A DNA stretch of 6,601 nucleotides from NCBI GenBank assembly GCA_902805755.1, contig CADCUA010000475.1, forward strand, positions 1 through 6,601. The letters are read 5' to 3'. This DNA is from an uncultured Lysobacter sp. (lineage in GTDB: Bacteria > Pseudomonadota > Gammaproteobacteria > Xanthomonadales > Xanthomonadaceae). The position numbers and the translations under genes are program-made. The notes beneath the pieces were generated by a model. It saw nothing but the letters and a program-made list of their open reading frames with translations, was not told the DNA's origin and did not search any database. Shown here piece by piece: positions 1 to 6,601 of this stretch (its first letter is position 1; each line of letters opens with the position of its first letter).

Positions 1-782
1 TGCGTCAACGCGGCAAAGCCGATGAGGTCGTCGCCCGGTGCGAGCTGCGCGGCCATGTCGCAGACCATTTCCACATGCACGCCGGTATCGACTTCCGGGT
101 GGTATTCAGCGCGCTGCGGCACGCCATACAGGGCTTCGATTTCCGGCAGCACCACCGCGAGCGCGCCGCACTCGTGCAGCGTGCGCAAGAATGCCGAAGG
201 CTTCGCGCTCGCGACTGCGCGGCGCAACTCCTGCCACACGCGTTCGGGCACCAGGTCGGCAAGTTCGCCGGACGCGGCCATCTGGCGCATCAGCGCCATC
301 GTCTCCGGCGCGACGGTGAAGCCCAGTGGCGCGAGGCGCGCCATGAAGCGTGCGGCGCGCAGCACGCGCAGCGGATCCTCGACGAATGCCGGGCCCACGT
401 GCCGCAACACGCGCGCTTCGATGTCGCGTGCGCCACCATGCGGATCGACAAGTGCGCCTTCGCTGCCGTCCTCGCACAATTCGCGCGCGATCGCATTGAT
501 CGTGAAGTCGCGGCGCAGCAGGTCGTCCTCGAGCGTGACCGACGGATCGGCATCGACGACGAAGCCGCGATAGCCGCGACCGGATTTGCGCTCGGTGCGT
601 GCGAGTGCGTATTCCTCGCCCGTCTTCGGGTGCAGGAACACCGGGAAATCCCGTCCGACCGGCTTGAACCCCGCCTGCAGCATCGCCTCGGGCGTCGCGC
701 CCACCACGACGTAATCGCGGTCGCCCGGTGTCAGGCCCAGCAGCGCATCACGCACCGCGCCGCCGACCAGATACGTTTTCAT
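1..782 (-). CDS. cca: CCA-adding tRNA nucleotidyltransferase, multifunctional type (3' end outside window)
   Basis: Cytoplasmic enzyme that builds or repairs the 3'-terminal CCA of tRNAs from CTP and ATP without a nucleic-acid template. The visible 260 residues run from the start codon at 782. Residues 1-23 read [16 protein letters not shown] followed by the D21-R-D23 metal-binding pair of the class II nucleotidyltransferase fold; [13 protein letters not shown] is at 62-74, the RRD motif at 91-93, and the nucleotide-recognition [12 protein letters not shown] at 135-146. Resemblance to E. coli Cca is close along the whole visible length, including [21 protein letters not shown] near 202-222 and HPEVDTGVH near 228-236. 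The sequence stops at ALT-, where the family has the HD phosphohydrolase motif (THDLGK-like), so whether this copy keeps the HD domain cannot be seen; family length is about 410 residues. The start overlaps the preceding PH-domain gene's stop as ATGA, implying translational coupling. Identification is near certain. Confidence 0.97.
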   Translation of the reverse strand, partial: MKTYLVGGAVRDALLGLTPGDRDYVVVGATPEAMLQAGFKPVGRDFPVFLHPKTGEEYALARTERKSGRGYRGFVVDADPSVTLEDDLLRRDFTINAIARELCEDGSEGALVDPHGGARDIEARVLRHVGPAFVEDPLRVLRAARFMARLAPLGFTVAPETMALMRQMAASGELADLVPERVWQELRRAVASAKPSAFLRTLHECGALAVVLPEIEALYGVPQRAEYHPEVDTGVHVEMVCDMAAQLAPGDDLIGFAALT

Positions 783-1156
783 CGCGGCGCGTGGCCCGCC
801 AGCAACGCGATGATCGCCGTCGCGCCGCTGTCGCGTCCCAGGCTGCGTTCGATCGGCGCGGGCTGGCCCGAGATCCACAGGCGCAGCTCGGCTTCGAGAT
901 CGAAATGTCCCGCGGTCTCCAGCGCGAACATGGTGATGCTGCGGTACGGAATGCTCAAGTATTCGACCTTGCGCCCGGTGACGCCCTGCTTGTTGACCAG
1001 CAGCACGCGGCGGTCGGTGAACACCATGAGGTCGCGCACCAGCACGAACGCACGCGCAAGCGTTTCACCGGGCGCGAGCAGCGGTGCGAATTCCTCGGCG
1101 ATGCGTTCGATCGGGGTTTCGCCGGCGTGACCGAGCAGGGTATCGAGCAGTGCCAT
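779..1156 (-). CDS. Small bacterial PH-domain protein (YvbH-like/bPH_1), function unknown
   Basis: Predicted soluble protein of 125 residues with no signal peptide or membrane segment. The core, roughly residues 29-98, reads like the bacterial pleckstrin-homology fold of the bPH_1 (PF08000) type: [19 protein letters not shown] at 40-58, then [14 protein letters not shown] at 61-74, then the alternating strand pattern around [18 protein letters not shown] at 80-97. An N-terminal helix-like segment (1-25) precedes it and a 27-residue tail follows. The start at 1156 is chosen because GGAG lies six bases upstream; the reading frame stays open to an ATG at 1312, but that extension overlaps the end of slt and gives low-complexity Arg/Ala sequence. 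The gene lies 71 bp downstream of slt and its TGA overlaps the ATG of cca. Members of this family are widespread but their biochemical role is not established; a ligand cannot be inferred here. Family assignment is fairly sure, function unknown. Confidence 0.86.
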   Translation of the reverse strand: MALLDTLLGHAGETPIERIAEEFAPLLAPGETLARAFVLVRDLMVFTDRRVLLVNKQGVTGRKVEYLSIPYRSITMFALETAGHFDLEAELRLWISGQPAPIERSLGRDSGATAIIALLAGHAPR

Positions 1157-1162
1157 TGCGCG

Positions 1163-1166
1163 CTCC
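1163..1166 (-). promoter_or_regulatory. Ribosome binding site (GGAG) of the PH-domain gene
   Basis: On the minus strand GGAG is followed by six bases (CGCGCA) and then the ATG at 1156. It decides the start of the PH-domain gene against the longer open frame that begins inside slt. Confidence 0.7.
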
Positions 1167-1189
1167 GGATGGAAGGTGCCGCCGATTGT

Positions 1190-1208
1190 CGCGCATGCAG
1201 CACGCGCG
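1190..1208 (-). other. Intercistronic stem-loop between slt and the PH-domain gene
   Basis: In minus-strand RNA, CGCGCGUG pairs with CAUGCGCG around a CUG loop: eight pairs, one of them a G-U wobble. On the opposite strand the same position would be an A-C mismatch, so the hairpin is better in the direction of transcription of the slt operon. No U tract follows it (the next bases are ACAAUCGG), so it is not a classical intrinsic terminator. It could be an RNA-processing or 3'-end stability element, or chance in GC-rich DNA. Confidence 0.4.
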
Positions 1209-1227
1209 GTTGCTGATTGCGCCTGCG

Positions 1228-3351
1228 TCAACGGCCGCGTTTGCGCGCAGGCTTCGAGGTCGCTGGCGGCGGCGCAGGCAGCAGTGCGGCGTCCTGCGCG
1301 GCGGCGGGACATGCGAAGCGCTTGCGCGGGCCCTCGAGCCGGCCGAGCAGGCGGTCACTGAGGTTCAGCGCATCGCCGTTGAGGCGCCAGTCGTAGATCA
1401 TGCTGAAAGCGAGCACGCGCGCGACGTAATCGCGCGTTTCCTTGTAGCTGATCGTCTCGATCCAGAAGTCCGGGTCCATGCCGGGACGCTGGCTCTTCCA
1501 GCGATTCAGTGGTGCCGGGCCCGCGTTGTAACCGGCAATCGCAAGATAGGTCTGGCCGGCGCCGTACTGGTCCAGCAACTGGCGCAGATACGCGGTGCCG
1601 AGCGCGATGTTCGTGTCAGGCTCGAACAGGCTCTCGGCGCCGCGCCACGGCATGCCGATGCGCTGCGCCACGGCTTGGCCCGTGCCAGGGAGCACCTGCA
1701 TCAGGCCCATCGCGTTCGCACTCGAACGCGCGGTCGGGTTGAAGATGCTTTCAGCGCGGATCTCGGCAGCGACCCAGGCCGGGTCCACGCGGTTGCGCGC
1801 CGATTCACGGCGGATCGCGGCATCGTGGTGCAGCGGAAAGCGCAGGTGGTACAGGCGCAGCTCGCTCGGGTCCTTCTTGCCCAGCGAGAACACCGCGCGG
1901 TCGAACCAGCCATGATCCTGCGCCACGTCGACGGCCAGGCGCCGCTGCGCATCGGTGAAGCGGACAAGCGCCTCGTCCCACTCGCGCACCGCCCAGCCAT
2001 CGCGGCCAAGCCGGTGCAGGCCCATCGCGCGCACGATCGCCGGATCGTTTGCGACCGCTGTGCGCTCAAGCCCGGTGTCCGTCGGCATCCACGGGCACAG
2101 CGCATAGACCTGGTCGAGCCGGTCGGCCGCGAGGAAACCGTGGAATTCCGGCTTCGTCGCCGCTTCACGATACAGCCGTTCGGCTGCCGCCTTGTCGCCG
2201 AGGCGCTCGGTCAGGCGTGCCTCGAAATACTGCCAGCGCGAATCGCTGCGCTGCACGGCGCCCATCGCGCGGATCGCGGCCAGTGCGCCGGCCCAGTCCG
2301 AGCGCGCCATTGCCTCGCGCGTGCGCCACTCGTGCAGCCGCGCGTCATAGGCCGACGCCGGCACGGCGGCGAGGCGTCGCGCGGACGCGGGCTCGTATGA
2401 CGCCACGGTCCACAGTGCGATCTGGTACAGCACGCGGCCACGGTCTTCTTCGGTAAAGCCAAGAGCGTTCGCGTATTTCGGAAGCTGCGCCTCCGCGAGG
2501 TCCGGTGCGGATTTCGCGAGGCGTGCAAGCCCGTGCGAGGCCATGCGGCGGCTGCGCTCGGTCTTCGGCCATGCAAGCGCGCGTTCGTGCACGGCTTCGA
2601 TAAACGCGGCGTAATCCGACGCCAGCGCGGCATCGGCAGGCGGCAGGCCGCGTGCGGCGCTGCGCATCACGCCCGGTGCCCCTTCGTTCGCGGCCGCGTC
2701 GATGCGCGCCCAGCGCAGCGCGGGTGGCAGGCCGCCTTTCGCGGCAAGTGCGTCGATCACCGCATCGCAGTTGCCGGGCAACGAGGTCGCGCTCTCGCGC
2801 CACAATGCCTGGGCTTCACCGACCCATGCCGCATCACCACGTCCGAGTGCATCGCGCGCGCGAAGCTGCGCGCATCGCAACCCGACATTGCGTTCAAGCG
2901 AATTCGCGCGCGAAGGCTGCCATGCGGCCAGCACGCCGGCCCAGTCCTCGCTGCGTGCGCGTGAGGCGAGCCACGCTTCACGGAAGGCCTCGCCGGCCGC
3001 ACGGCCGCCCTGTCGCGCAAGGAACGTCTGCGCCTGTGCAGGCTGGAGCGTATCGATGTTGCGGCGCAGGTCGGCGTATTCCACCCACGCATACAGCGGA
3101 TGCGATGCGATGTCGCTGAAATCCGCAGGCCGCAGCGTGCCGCGCTCGGCGGCTTCGAGCGCTGCACGTACGCGTGGCAACTGCGCATCCGGCACGACCG
3201 AACGCGTCGCCAGCGGTGGCGGCGTTACGGCGGGGCCGTAGGTGGCGGCCTGGGCATTTGCGCGCGAACGGTCCTGCGCGCATGCACTGGTAAAGGTGCC
3301 AGTGGTGAAGGCGGCCAGTACGATGGCGAGCGAACGAAGGCGCAATGGCAT
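1228..3351 (-). CDS. slt: Soluble lytic murein transglycosylase (Slt70 family)
   Basis: Periplasmic enzyme that cleaves the MurNAc-GlcNAc bond of peptidoglycan, leaving 1,6-anhydroMurNAc ends, in wall turnover and recycling. Product is 707 residues from the ATG at 3351. Residues 1-26 form an export signal (basic MPLRLR, hydrophobic stretch, then TSACAQ), readable as signal peptidase I cleavage after ACA or as a weak lipobox ending at C24. Residues about 50-480 are an alpha-helical region with repeated WxxAL-type motifs, matching the ring-shaped U and L domains. The catalytic domain, about 510-660, has E534 in IRAESIFNP as the catalytic acid, GLMQVLPGTG at 549-558, AGYNAGP at 606-612 and YKETRDYV at 636-643. 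A Pro/Ala-rich tail ending PARKRGR extends past the usual end; E. coli Slt is 645 residues. In-frame ATGs also occur at 3375, 3405 and 3414; 3351 is preferred because it begins the signal peptide. First gene of a probable slt-PH-cca operon. Confidence 0.95.
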   Translation of the reverse strand: MPLRLRSLAIVLAAFTTGTFTSACAQDRSRANAQAATYGPAVTPPPLATRSVVPDAQLPRVRAALEAAERGTLRPADFSDIASHPLYAWVEYADLRRNIDTLQPAQAQTFLARQGGRAAGEAFREAWLASRARSEDWAGVLAAWQPSRANSLERNVGLRCAQLRARDALGRGDAAWVGEAQALWRESATSLPGNCDAVIDALAAKGGLPPALRWARIDAAANEGAPGVMRSAARGLPPADAALASDYAAFIEAVHERALAWPKTERSRRMASHGLARLAKSAPDLAEAQLPKYANALGFTEEDRGRVLYQIALWTVASYEPASARRLAAVPASAYDARLHEWRTREAMARSDWAGALAAIRAMGAVQRSDSRWQYFEARLTERLGDKAAAERLYREAATKPEFHGFLAADRLDQVYALCPWMPTDTGLERTAVANDPAIVRAMGLHRLGRDGWAVREWDEALVRFTDAQRRLAVDVAQDHGWFDRAVFSLGKKDPSELRLYHLRFPLHHDAAIRRESARNRVDPAWVAAEIRAESIFNPTARSSANAMGLMQVLPGTGQAVAQRIGMPWRGAESLFEPDTNIALGTAYLRQLLDQYGAGQTYLAIAGYNAGPAPLNRWKSQRPGMDPDFWIETISYKETRDYVARVLAFSMIYDWRLNGDALNLSDRLLGRLEGPRKRFACPAAAQDAALLPAPPPATSKPARKRGR

Positions 3352-3357
3352 CGCGCG

Positions 3358-3363
3358 ACTATA
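3358..3363 (-). promoter_or_regulatory. Candidate -10 element (TATAGT) of slt, possibly giving a leaderless mRNA
   Basis: Minus-strand TATAGT differs from the TATAAT consensus by one base and stands out in a GC-rich region. Six bases separate it from the ATG at 3351, which would put the transcription start at or next to that ATG. I see no good -35 hexamer 16-18 bases upstream (ACCGAA at 17), and no Shine-Dalgarno sequence in front of 3351, which agrees with a leaderless transcript but does not prove one. Confidence 0.3.
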
Positions 3364-3439
3364 GCCAGCGTGCATGAACGTTCGGTGTGAGCGGCGCGTG
3401 TGCATCGCATCCATCGGCTCATCGGTTCAGTCAACACAC

Positions 3440-3446
3440 AAGGAAG
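3440..3446 (+). promoter_or_regulatory. Ribosome binding site (AAGGAAG) of the TauE/SafE permease
   Basis: AGGA is followed by six bases and the ATG at 3451. It selects this start over the upstream in-frame ATG at 3400, whose extra 17 residues (beginning MHRIHRLIG) are not membrane-like. No convincing -35/-10 pair for this gene was seen in 3352-3439. Confidence 0.7.
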
Positions 3447-3450
3447 CGGC

Positions 3451-4248
3451 ATGGTCGCGGCAGTCGTGATGTTCGTCCTGCTCGGCGTGGTGGCCGGCAT
3501 CCTCGCCGGGTTGCTCGGTGTCGGTGGCGGCCTGGTCCTGGTCGCGGCGTTGGCGTGGCTGTTGCCGACCGTCGGCGTGCCCGTCGAAGCGGCCATGCAT
3601 GCCGCGCTCGCCAGTTCGCTTGCGAGCATCGTGCTGACGGCCGCAGCGTCGGCCCGCGCGCATGCGCGACGCGGCAGCGTGCTCTGGTCCACGGTGAAGT
3701 GGATGGTGCCGGGGCTGGTGCTGGGTGGTTGGCTCGGCAGTGGCGTGGCCGTACGCATCGACGGCGACGTGCTGCGCGGGCTGGTCGCCGCGTATTGCCT
3801 GATCGCCGCGGCGCAGCTTCTTTTCTCGCGTCCACGGGATGCCGGCTCCGCTTCGCCGGTGCCACAGGGGCCTGCGATCAGCGCAGCCGGCGTGGGCATC
3901 GGTGCGGTGTCGGCCGTCGTGGGGATTGGCGGCGGCAGCATGACGGTGCCGCTGCTGGTGTGGCGCGGGGTCGCACCCGTGCGCGCAGTCGGCACGTCAT
4001 CCGCCTGCGGTGTTGCGATCGGCCTTTCCAGCGCACTCGGCTATGCGCTGCACGCACCGGCCGGCGCCCTGCCTGACCATGCGCTCGGGTATGTCTATCT
4101 GCCCGCGGCGATCGCCGTGGCCGCTGCGTCTGTGTTTGCAGCGCCGTACGGCACGCGCCTGGCCCATCGGCTCAGCGGTCCGACGCTCAAACGAGTATTC
4201 GCCGGCTTCCTGGTTTGCGTCGCGATCGCGCTGTGGATGGGCAGTTGA
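3451..4248 (+). CDS. TauE/SafE (DUF81) family membrane permease
   Basis: Inner-membrane protein of 265 residues, usual length for the family, which is linked to export or uptake of small sulfur-containing or organic anions such as sulfite, taurine-derived sulfur compounds and sulfoacetate. The sequence is almost wholly hydrophobic with about eight predicted membrane segments. It shows the family's internal duplication: GLLGVGGG at 20-27 in the first half and VVGIGGGS at 156-163 in the second, each followed by a conserved small-residue stretch (HAALASSLASI at 50-60; AVGTSSACGVAIGL at 179-192). A hydrophilic loop at about 126-141 (SRPRDAGSASPVPQGP) separates the halves. It is divergent from slt and is followed by a 127-bp gap before the receptor gene. 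The substrate cannot be read from sequence, and no sulfur-metabolism gene is visible nearby. Start chosen by the AGGA ribosome binding site. Confidence 0.93.
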   Translation: MVAAVVMFVLLGVVAGILAGLLGVGGGLVLVAALAWLLPTVGVPVEAAMHAALASSLASIVLTAAASARAHARRGSVLWSTVKWMVPGLVLGGWLGSGVAVRIDGDVLRGLVAAYCLIAAAQLLFSRPRDAGSASPVPQGPAISAAGVGIGAVSAVVGIGGGSMTVPLLVWRGVAPVRAVGTSSACGVAIGLSSALGYALHAPAGALPDHALGYVYLPAAIAVAAASVFAAPYGTRLAHRLSGPTLKRVFAGFLVCVAIALWMGS

Positions 4249-4273
4249 TGACGCGTCGCGACACCTTTGGCGC

Positions 4274-4302
4274 TTGTGGATGATTCATGAATTGTTTACA
4301 AC
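4274..4302 (+). promoter_or_regulatory. Candidate sigma70-type promoter for the TonB-dependent receptor gene
   Basis: TTGTGG (4274-4279) and TACAAC (4297-4302) are separated by 17 bases, with three and four of six consensus matches respectively. This is the most AT-rich part of the 127-bp gap. It would start transcription near 4309 and leave a leader of about 67 bases. The boxes are weak, so the call is tentative. Confidence 0.28.
4283..4292. repeat. Perfect 10-bp palindrome ATTCATGAAT, possible operator
   Basis: ATTCATGAAT is fully self-complementary and lies in the spacer of the candidate promoter. Its core TCATGA (4285-4290) recurs at 4304-4309, 19 bases on, and an adjacent TTGT-TT-ACAA inverted repeat spans 4292-4301. 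The arrangement would suit a dimeric repressor or activator acting on the receptor gene. It does not match a Fur box well. No regulator gene is visible in the window. Confidence 0.3.
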
Positions 4303-4361
4303 CTCATGACGCCGAGACAAGGTCCGGCGCGCTGCCCCTATTCACATTTCGGTATTTCTAC

Positions 4362-4365
4362 GGAG
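4362..4365 (+). promoter_or_regulatory. Ribosome binding site (GGAG) of the TonB-dependent receptor gene
   Basis: A purine-rich GGAGAGAGAAG run begins at 4362 in front of the ATG at 4376. The GGAG is ten bases from the start, slightly long, while the rest of the purine run lies closer. No better in-frame start exists, because the signal peptide begins at this ATG. Confidence 0.6.
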
Positions 4366-4375
4366 AGAGAAGTCG

Positions 4376-6601
4376 ATGAACGTGTTGCGCCGCCACGCCT
4401 TGGCGAAAGCCGTCCAGTTATCGCTGTTGCTCAGTCTGCCCGGCCTCGCCGCAGCGCAGGACGCGCCCGCACCTGCTACCGATTCGCCGACCACGCTCGA
4501 TGCCGTGACGGTAACGGGTAGCCGCATCCGCCGCGCCGACGTGGAGACGCAGGTGCCGGTGCATTCGGTCACGCGCGAGGACATCGAGCGCACGGGCCTG
4601 ACGTCCGTCGGTGACGTGCTGCAGCAGATCACGGGCGCAGGCTCGGGCTTCAATCGCACCCGCAACGCGTCGGGCAATGACGGCTTCCCGCCGGACGGCG
4701 GCGGCGCCGGCGCCGGTTCGACCACGATCAACCTGCGTCACCTCGGCACGAAGCGCGTGCTCGTGCTTGTCGATGGCCAGCGCTGGGTCAACGAGTCATC
4801 CGCATCCGGCGTGGGCTCGGCGGTCGACCTGAACACCATTCCGCTGGCGATCGTCGACCGCATCGAAGTGCTGGAAGACGGCGCATCCTCGCTATACGGC
4901 TCCGATGCGATCGCCGGTGTCGTCAACATCATCACGCGCCGCAATTTTGAAGGCGCGCAGCTGAGCCTGAACTATGGCCAGTACGAGCCGGGCGACGGGC
5001 AGACCACGGGCGTCGATATTGCCTGGGGTGGCTCGAGCGATACCGCGAGCTGGTTCATCGGTGCGAGTTACCAGGACCAGCAGGAAGTTGCGTCGATCGA
5101 CCGCGAGCGCAGCCGCGAGCCGGTGTTCGGCACCGGACTTGCGCTGGGCAGCTCGCGCGTGCCGGGTGGACGTTTCCGGTTCACGGATCCGCGCACGGGC
5201 GCTGCGGTTGACCTGACCACTGATCCCACGCTGGCCAATCCGGTCTATGACCCGACGCTGCCTGGCTGCACCGGCGCGAATGCAGGCCTGGACCGCCCGG
5301 ACGGTTTCCGCTGCTGGTCGGGCGCCCGTGACGCGTTCAACTACGCGCCGTTCAACCTGCTGCTCACGCCGAACGAGCGCGCCGGCATCTTCGGCCAGTT
5401 CCGCATGGACATCGCGCCGGGCACCACGTGGTATACGCGCGCACTCCTCAACCGCCGCAAGTCGCTGAACCAGGCTGCGCCCGAGCCGATCGATCTGGGC
5501 CCCGGCGCCGGCACCGACTTCGCTGCGAATATCGTGATTCCGGCCAATCACCCGTTCAATCCGTTCGGCGTCACGCTTGACGGCCGTCCAGGAGGCAACG
5601 TCGCGACGATCCGTCGTCGCCCGATCGAAGGCGGCCCGCGCCGCTTCGAGCAGGAAGTCGACACGATGTACTTCGGCACCGGCCTGGAGAGCACGTTCGA
5701 CGTCGGCCAGCGCACCTGGTTCTGGGACGTCAACCTCGCCCATGGTCGCAATGAAGCCGAGCAGGAAAACCTCGGCAGCTATAACGCGCGTAACATCTCG
5801 ATCGCGCTTGGCGATCCGGCGATCTGCGCCGCGACGCCTGGCTGCACGCCGCTGGACATCTTCGGTTTCAATACCATTACCCCGGCGATGCTTGCCTACA
5901 TCAGCCCGGTATTCCGCGATCGCAGCGAGAACCGCCTGAGCCTGGCCACGGCGAATGTGTCCGGTGAGCTGCTCGACCTGTGGGCTGGCCCGATGTCGTT
6001 CGCCACTGGTTACGAATACCGCAAGTACGAAGGCTCGTACGATCCCGATCCGCAGACGGTGGCTGGCGAGTACAACGGTGTGCCGTCGCTTCCGACGCGC
6101 GGCGAGTACGACGTCAACGAGGTCTACCTCGAGCTGGACGTGCCGCTGATGGCCAATTCGGGGTGGGGCAAGCGGCTGGACCTCAACCTGGCCGGGCGCT
6201 ACTCGGATTACTCCACATTCGGCGGTGAGTTCGTGCCGCGCATCGGCCTGCGCTGGCAGGTGATTGACGAGCTGGTGCTGCGCAGCACCTATGCCGAAGG
6301 TTTCCGTGCGCCGACCATCGGCGAGCTGTTCGGATCCCAGCAGCGTTTCGATGCGCAGATCGTCGATCCCTGCCTTGGCGCGGGCTTTGCCGCGAACGCG
6401 GCGAACTGCACCGCACTCGGCGTCGCGCCGGGCCAGACGCAGTTCGACCCGCAGATCGGTGTGGACGCGGGCGGCAACCCGAACCTGGAGCCGGAGCGCT
6501 CGCGTAGCTTCTCCGCAGGCTTCGTGTGGAGCCCGTCGTTCCTCGAGGACTCGTCGATCGCGAAGCGCGTGGACTTCGAAGCAACGTTCTACAGGCACAC
6601 G
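4376..6601 (+). CDS. TonB-dependent outer-membrane receptor (3' end outside window)
   Basis: Outer-membrane beta-barrel that takes up a ligand using energy passed from the inner membrane by TonB-ExbB-ExbD. 742 residues are visible. Residues 1-28 are a signal peptide ([14 protein letters not shown], hydrophobic core, LPGLAAAQ). A TonB-box-like [10 protein letters not shown] is at 42-51. The plug domain, about 55-190, has [13 protein letters not shown] at 62-74, [19 protein letters not shown] at 118-136, [18 protein letters not shown] at 155-172 and [14 protein letters not shown] at 174-187. The barrel begins near 193; [14 protein letters not shown] (639-652) and NPNLEPERS (701-709) are typical late-barrel motifs. 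Probably about 150-250 residues remain beyond the edge. There is no N-terminal signalling extension of the FecA type, so transcription-signalling activity is unlikely. Six cysteines occur as three close pairs (298/313, 484/490, 666/678). The style is common in Xanthomonadales; iron-siderophore, vitamin, sugar or peptide ligands are all possible. Confidence 0.96.
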   Translation, partial: MNVLRRHALAKAVQLSLLLSLPGLAAAQDAPAPATDSPTTLDAVTVTGSRIRRADVETQVPVHSVTREDIERTGLTSVGDVLQQITGAGSGFNRTRNASGNDGFPPDGGGAGAGSTTINLRHLGTKRVLVLVDGQRWVNESSASGVGSAVDLNTIPLAIVDRIEVLEDGASSLYGSDAIAGVVNIITRRNFEGAQLSLNYGQYEPGDGQTTGVDIAWGGSSDTASWFIGASYQDQQEVASIDRERSREPVFGTGLALGSSRVPGGRFRFTDPRTGAAVDLTTDPTLANPVYDPTLPGCTGANAGLDRPDGFRCWSGARDAFNYAPFNLLLTPNERAGIFGQFRMDIAPGTTWYTRALLNRRKSLNQAAPEPIDLGPGAGTDFAANIVIPANHPFNPFGVTLDGRPGGNVATIRRRPIEGGPRRFEQEVDTMYFGTGLESTFDVGQRTWFWDVNLAHGRNEAEQENLGSYNARNISIALGDPAICAATPGCTPLDIFGFNTITPAMLAYISPVFRDRSENRLSLATANVSGELLDLWAGPMSFATGYEYRKYEGSYDPDPQTVAGEYNGVPSLPTRGEYDVNEVYLELDVPLMANSGWGKRLDLNLAGRYSDYSTFGGEFVPRIGLRWQVIDELVLRSTYAEGFRAPTIGELFGSQQRFDAQIVDPCLGAGFAANAANCTALGVAPGQTQFDPQIGVDAGGNPNLEPERSRSFSAGFVWSPSFLEDSSIAKRVDFEATFYRHT

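Noticed and set aside
75..1130. A 351-codon open frame on the plus strand opposite cca and the PH-domain gene
   Set aside because: It crosses two well-supported minus-strand genes, stays in codon register with cca, and encodes unrecognisable Arg/Ala-rich sequence.
1157..1312. Longer N terminus for the PH-domain protein starting at 1312
   Set aside because: It would overlap the end of slt and add low-complexity residues. The ATG at 1156 has a GGAG ribosome binding site at good spacing and begins family-like sequence.
1084..2400. A 438-codon open frame on the plus strand opposite slt
   Set aside because: It is in codon register with slt and is closed at 2398-2400 by an slt TCA serine codon. 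The translation is low-complexity and unlike any family, whereas the minus-strand Slt product is unmistakable.
3429..3434. TTGACT on the minus strand as the -35 box of slt
   Set aside because: It is a good -35 hexamer, but 16-18 bases downstream there is only GATGCG-like sequence, with no plausible -10.
3225..3995. A 256-codon open frame on the minus strand covering the slt/permease divergent region
   Set aside because: It lies opposite most of the TauE/SafE gene and in the wrong frame relative to slt. Its Thr/Pro/Ala-rich translation is typical of an antisense shadow.
4282..4302. Fur box in front of the receptor gene
   Set aside because: The AT-rich sequence superficially recalls a Fur site, but the symmetry is an even-centred ATTCATGAAT and does not fit the TGATAAT-N-ATTATCA pattern.
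4249..4330. Intrinsic terminator after the TauE/SafE gene
   Set aside because: Only very short inverted repeats were found, such as GACGCGTC at 4250-4257, with no stable stem followed by a T tract.
4695..4716. GGC/GCC-rich run inside the receptor gene as a repeat element
   Set aside because: It encodes the in-frame GGGAGAG segment of the plug domain (residues 108-114), a common glycine-rich loop; codon bias explains the base repetition.
4892..6598. A 568-codon open frame on the minus strand opposite the receptor gene
   Set aside because: It is in codon register with the receptor gene, so it would be closed only where the sense gene uses TTA, CTA or TCA, which are rare in GC-rich genes. It ends exactly at the CTA codon at 4892. 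The product is Arg/Ala/Val-rich with no domain I recognise.

Overview
The window looks like an ordinary stretch of chromosome from a high-GC gammaproteobacterium. Protein style suggests the Xanthomonadales/Lysobacterales (a Lysobacter-, Luteimonas- or Xanthomonas-like organism). That assignment rests on my recognition of the Cca, Slt and TonB-receptor sequences and on strong G/C preference at third codon positions; no database search was possible. I see no phage, transposon, CRISPR, tRNA or rRNA signature, and no gene with clearly foreign composition.

Layout. Positions 1-3351 hold three genes on the minus strand, in transcription order: slt (soluble lytic murein transglycosylase, 3351 to 1228), a small bacterial PH-domain protein (1156 to 779), and cca (CCA-adding tRNA nucleotidyltransferase, starting at 782 and running off the left edge). 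The PH gene and cca overlap by an ATGA, and only 71 bp separate slt from the PH gene, so the three probably form an operon. A short stem-loop sits in that 71-bp gap. Positions 3352-3450 are a 99-bp divergent promoter region. Positions 3451-4248 encode a TauE/SafE-type membrane permease on the plus strand. A 127-bp AT-richer gap (4249-4375) carries a candidate promoter with a palindrome, followed by a large TonB-dependent outer-membrane receptor from 4376 that runs off the right edge.

How the genes relate. Slt recycles and remodels peptidoglycan in the periplasm and Cca matures or repairs tRNA 3' ends in the cytoplasm; their linkage looks like housekeeping co-transcription rather than a shared pathway. 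The permease and the receptor are transport proteins of unknown substrate on the same strand, but the gap between them and the promoter-like sequence suggest separate transcription. I did not find a convincing undescribed system. The items most worth a second look are the uncharacterised PH-domain gene coupled to cca, the possible leaderless start of slt, and the palindrome in front of the receptor gene.
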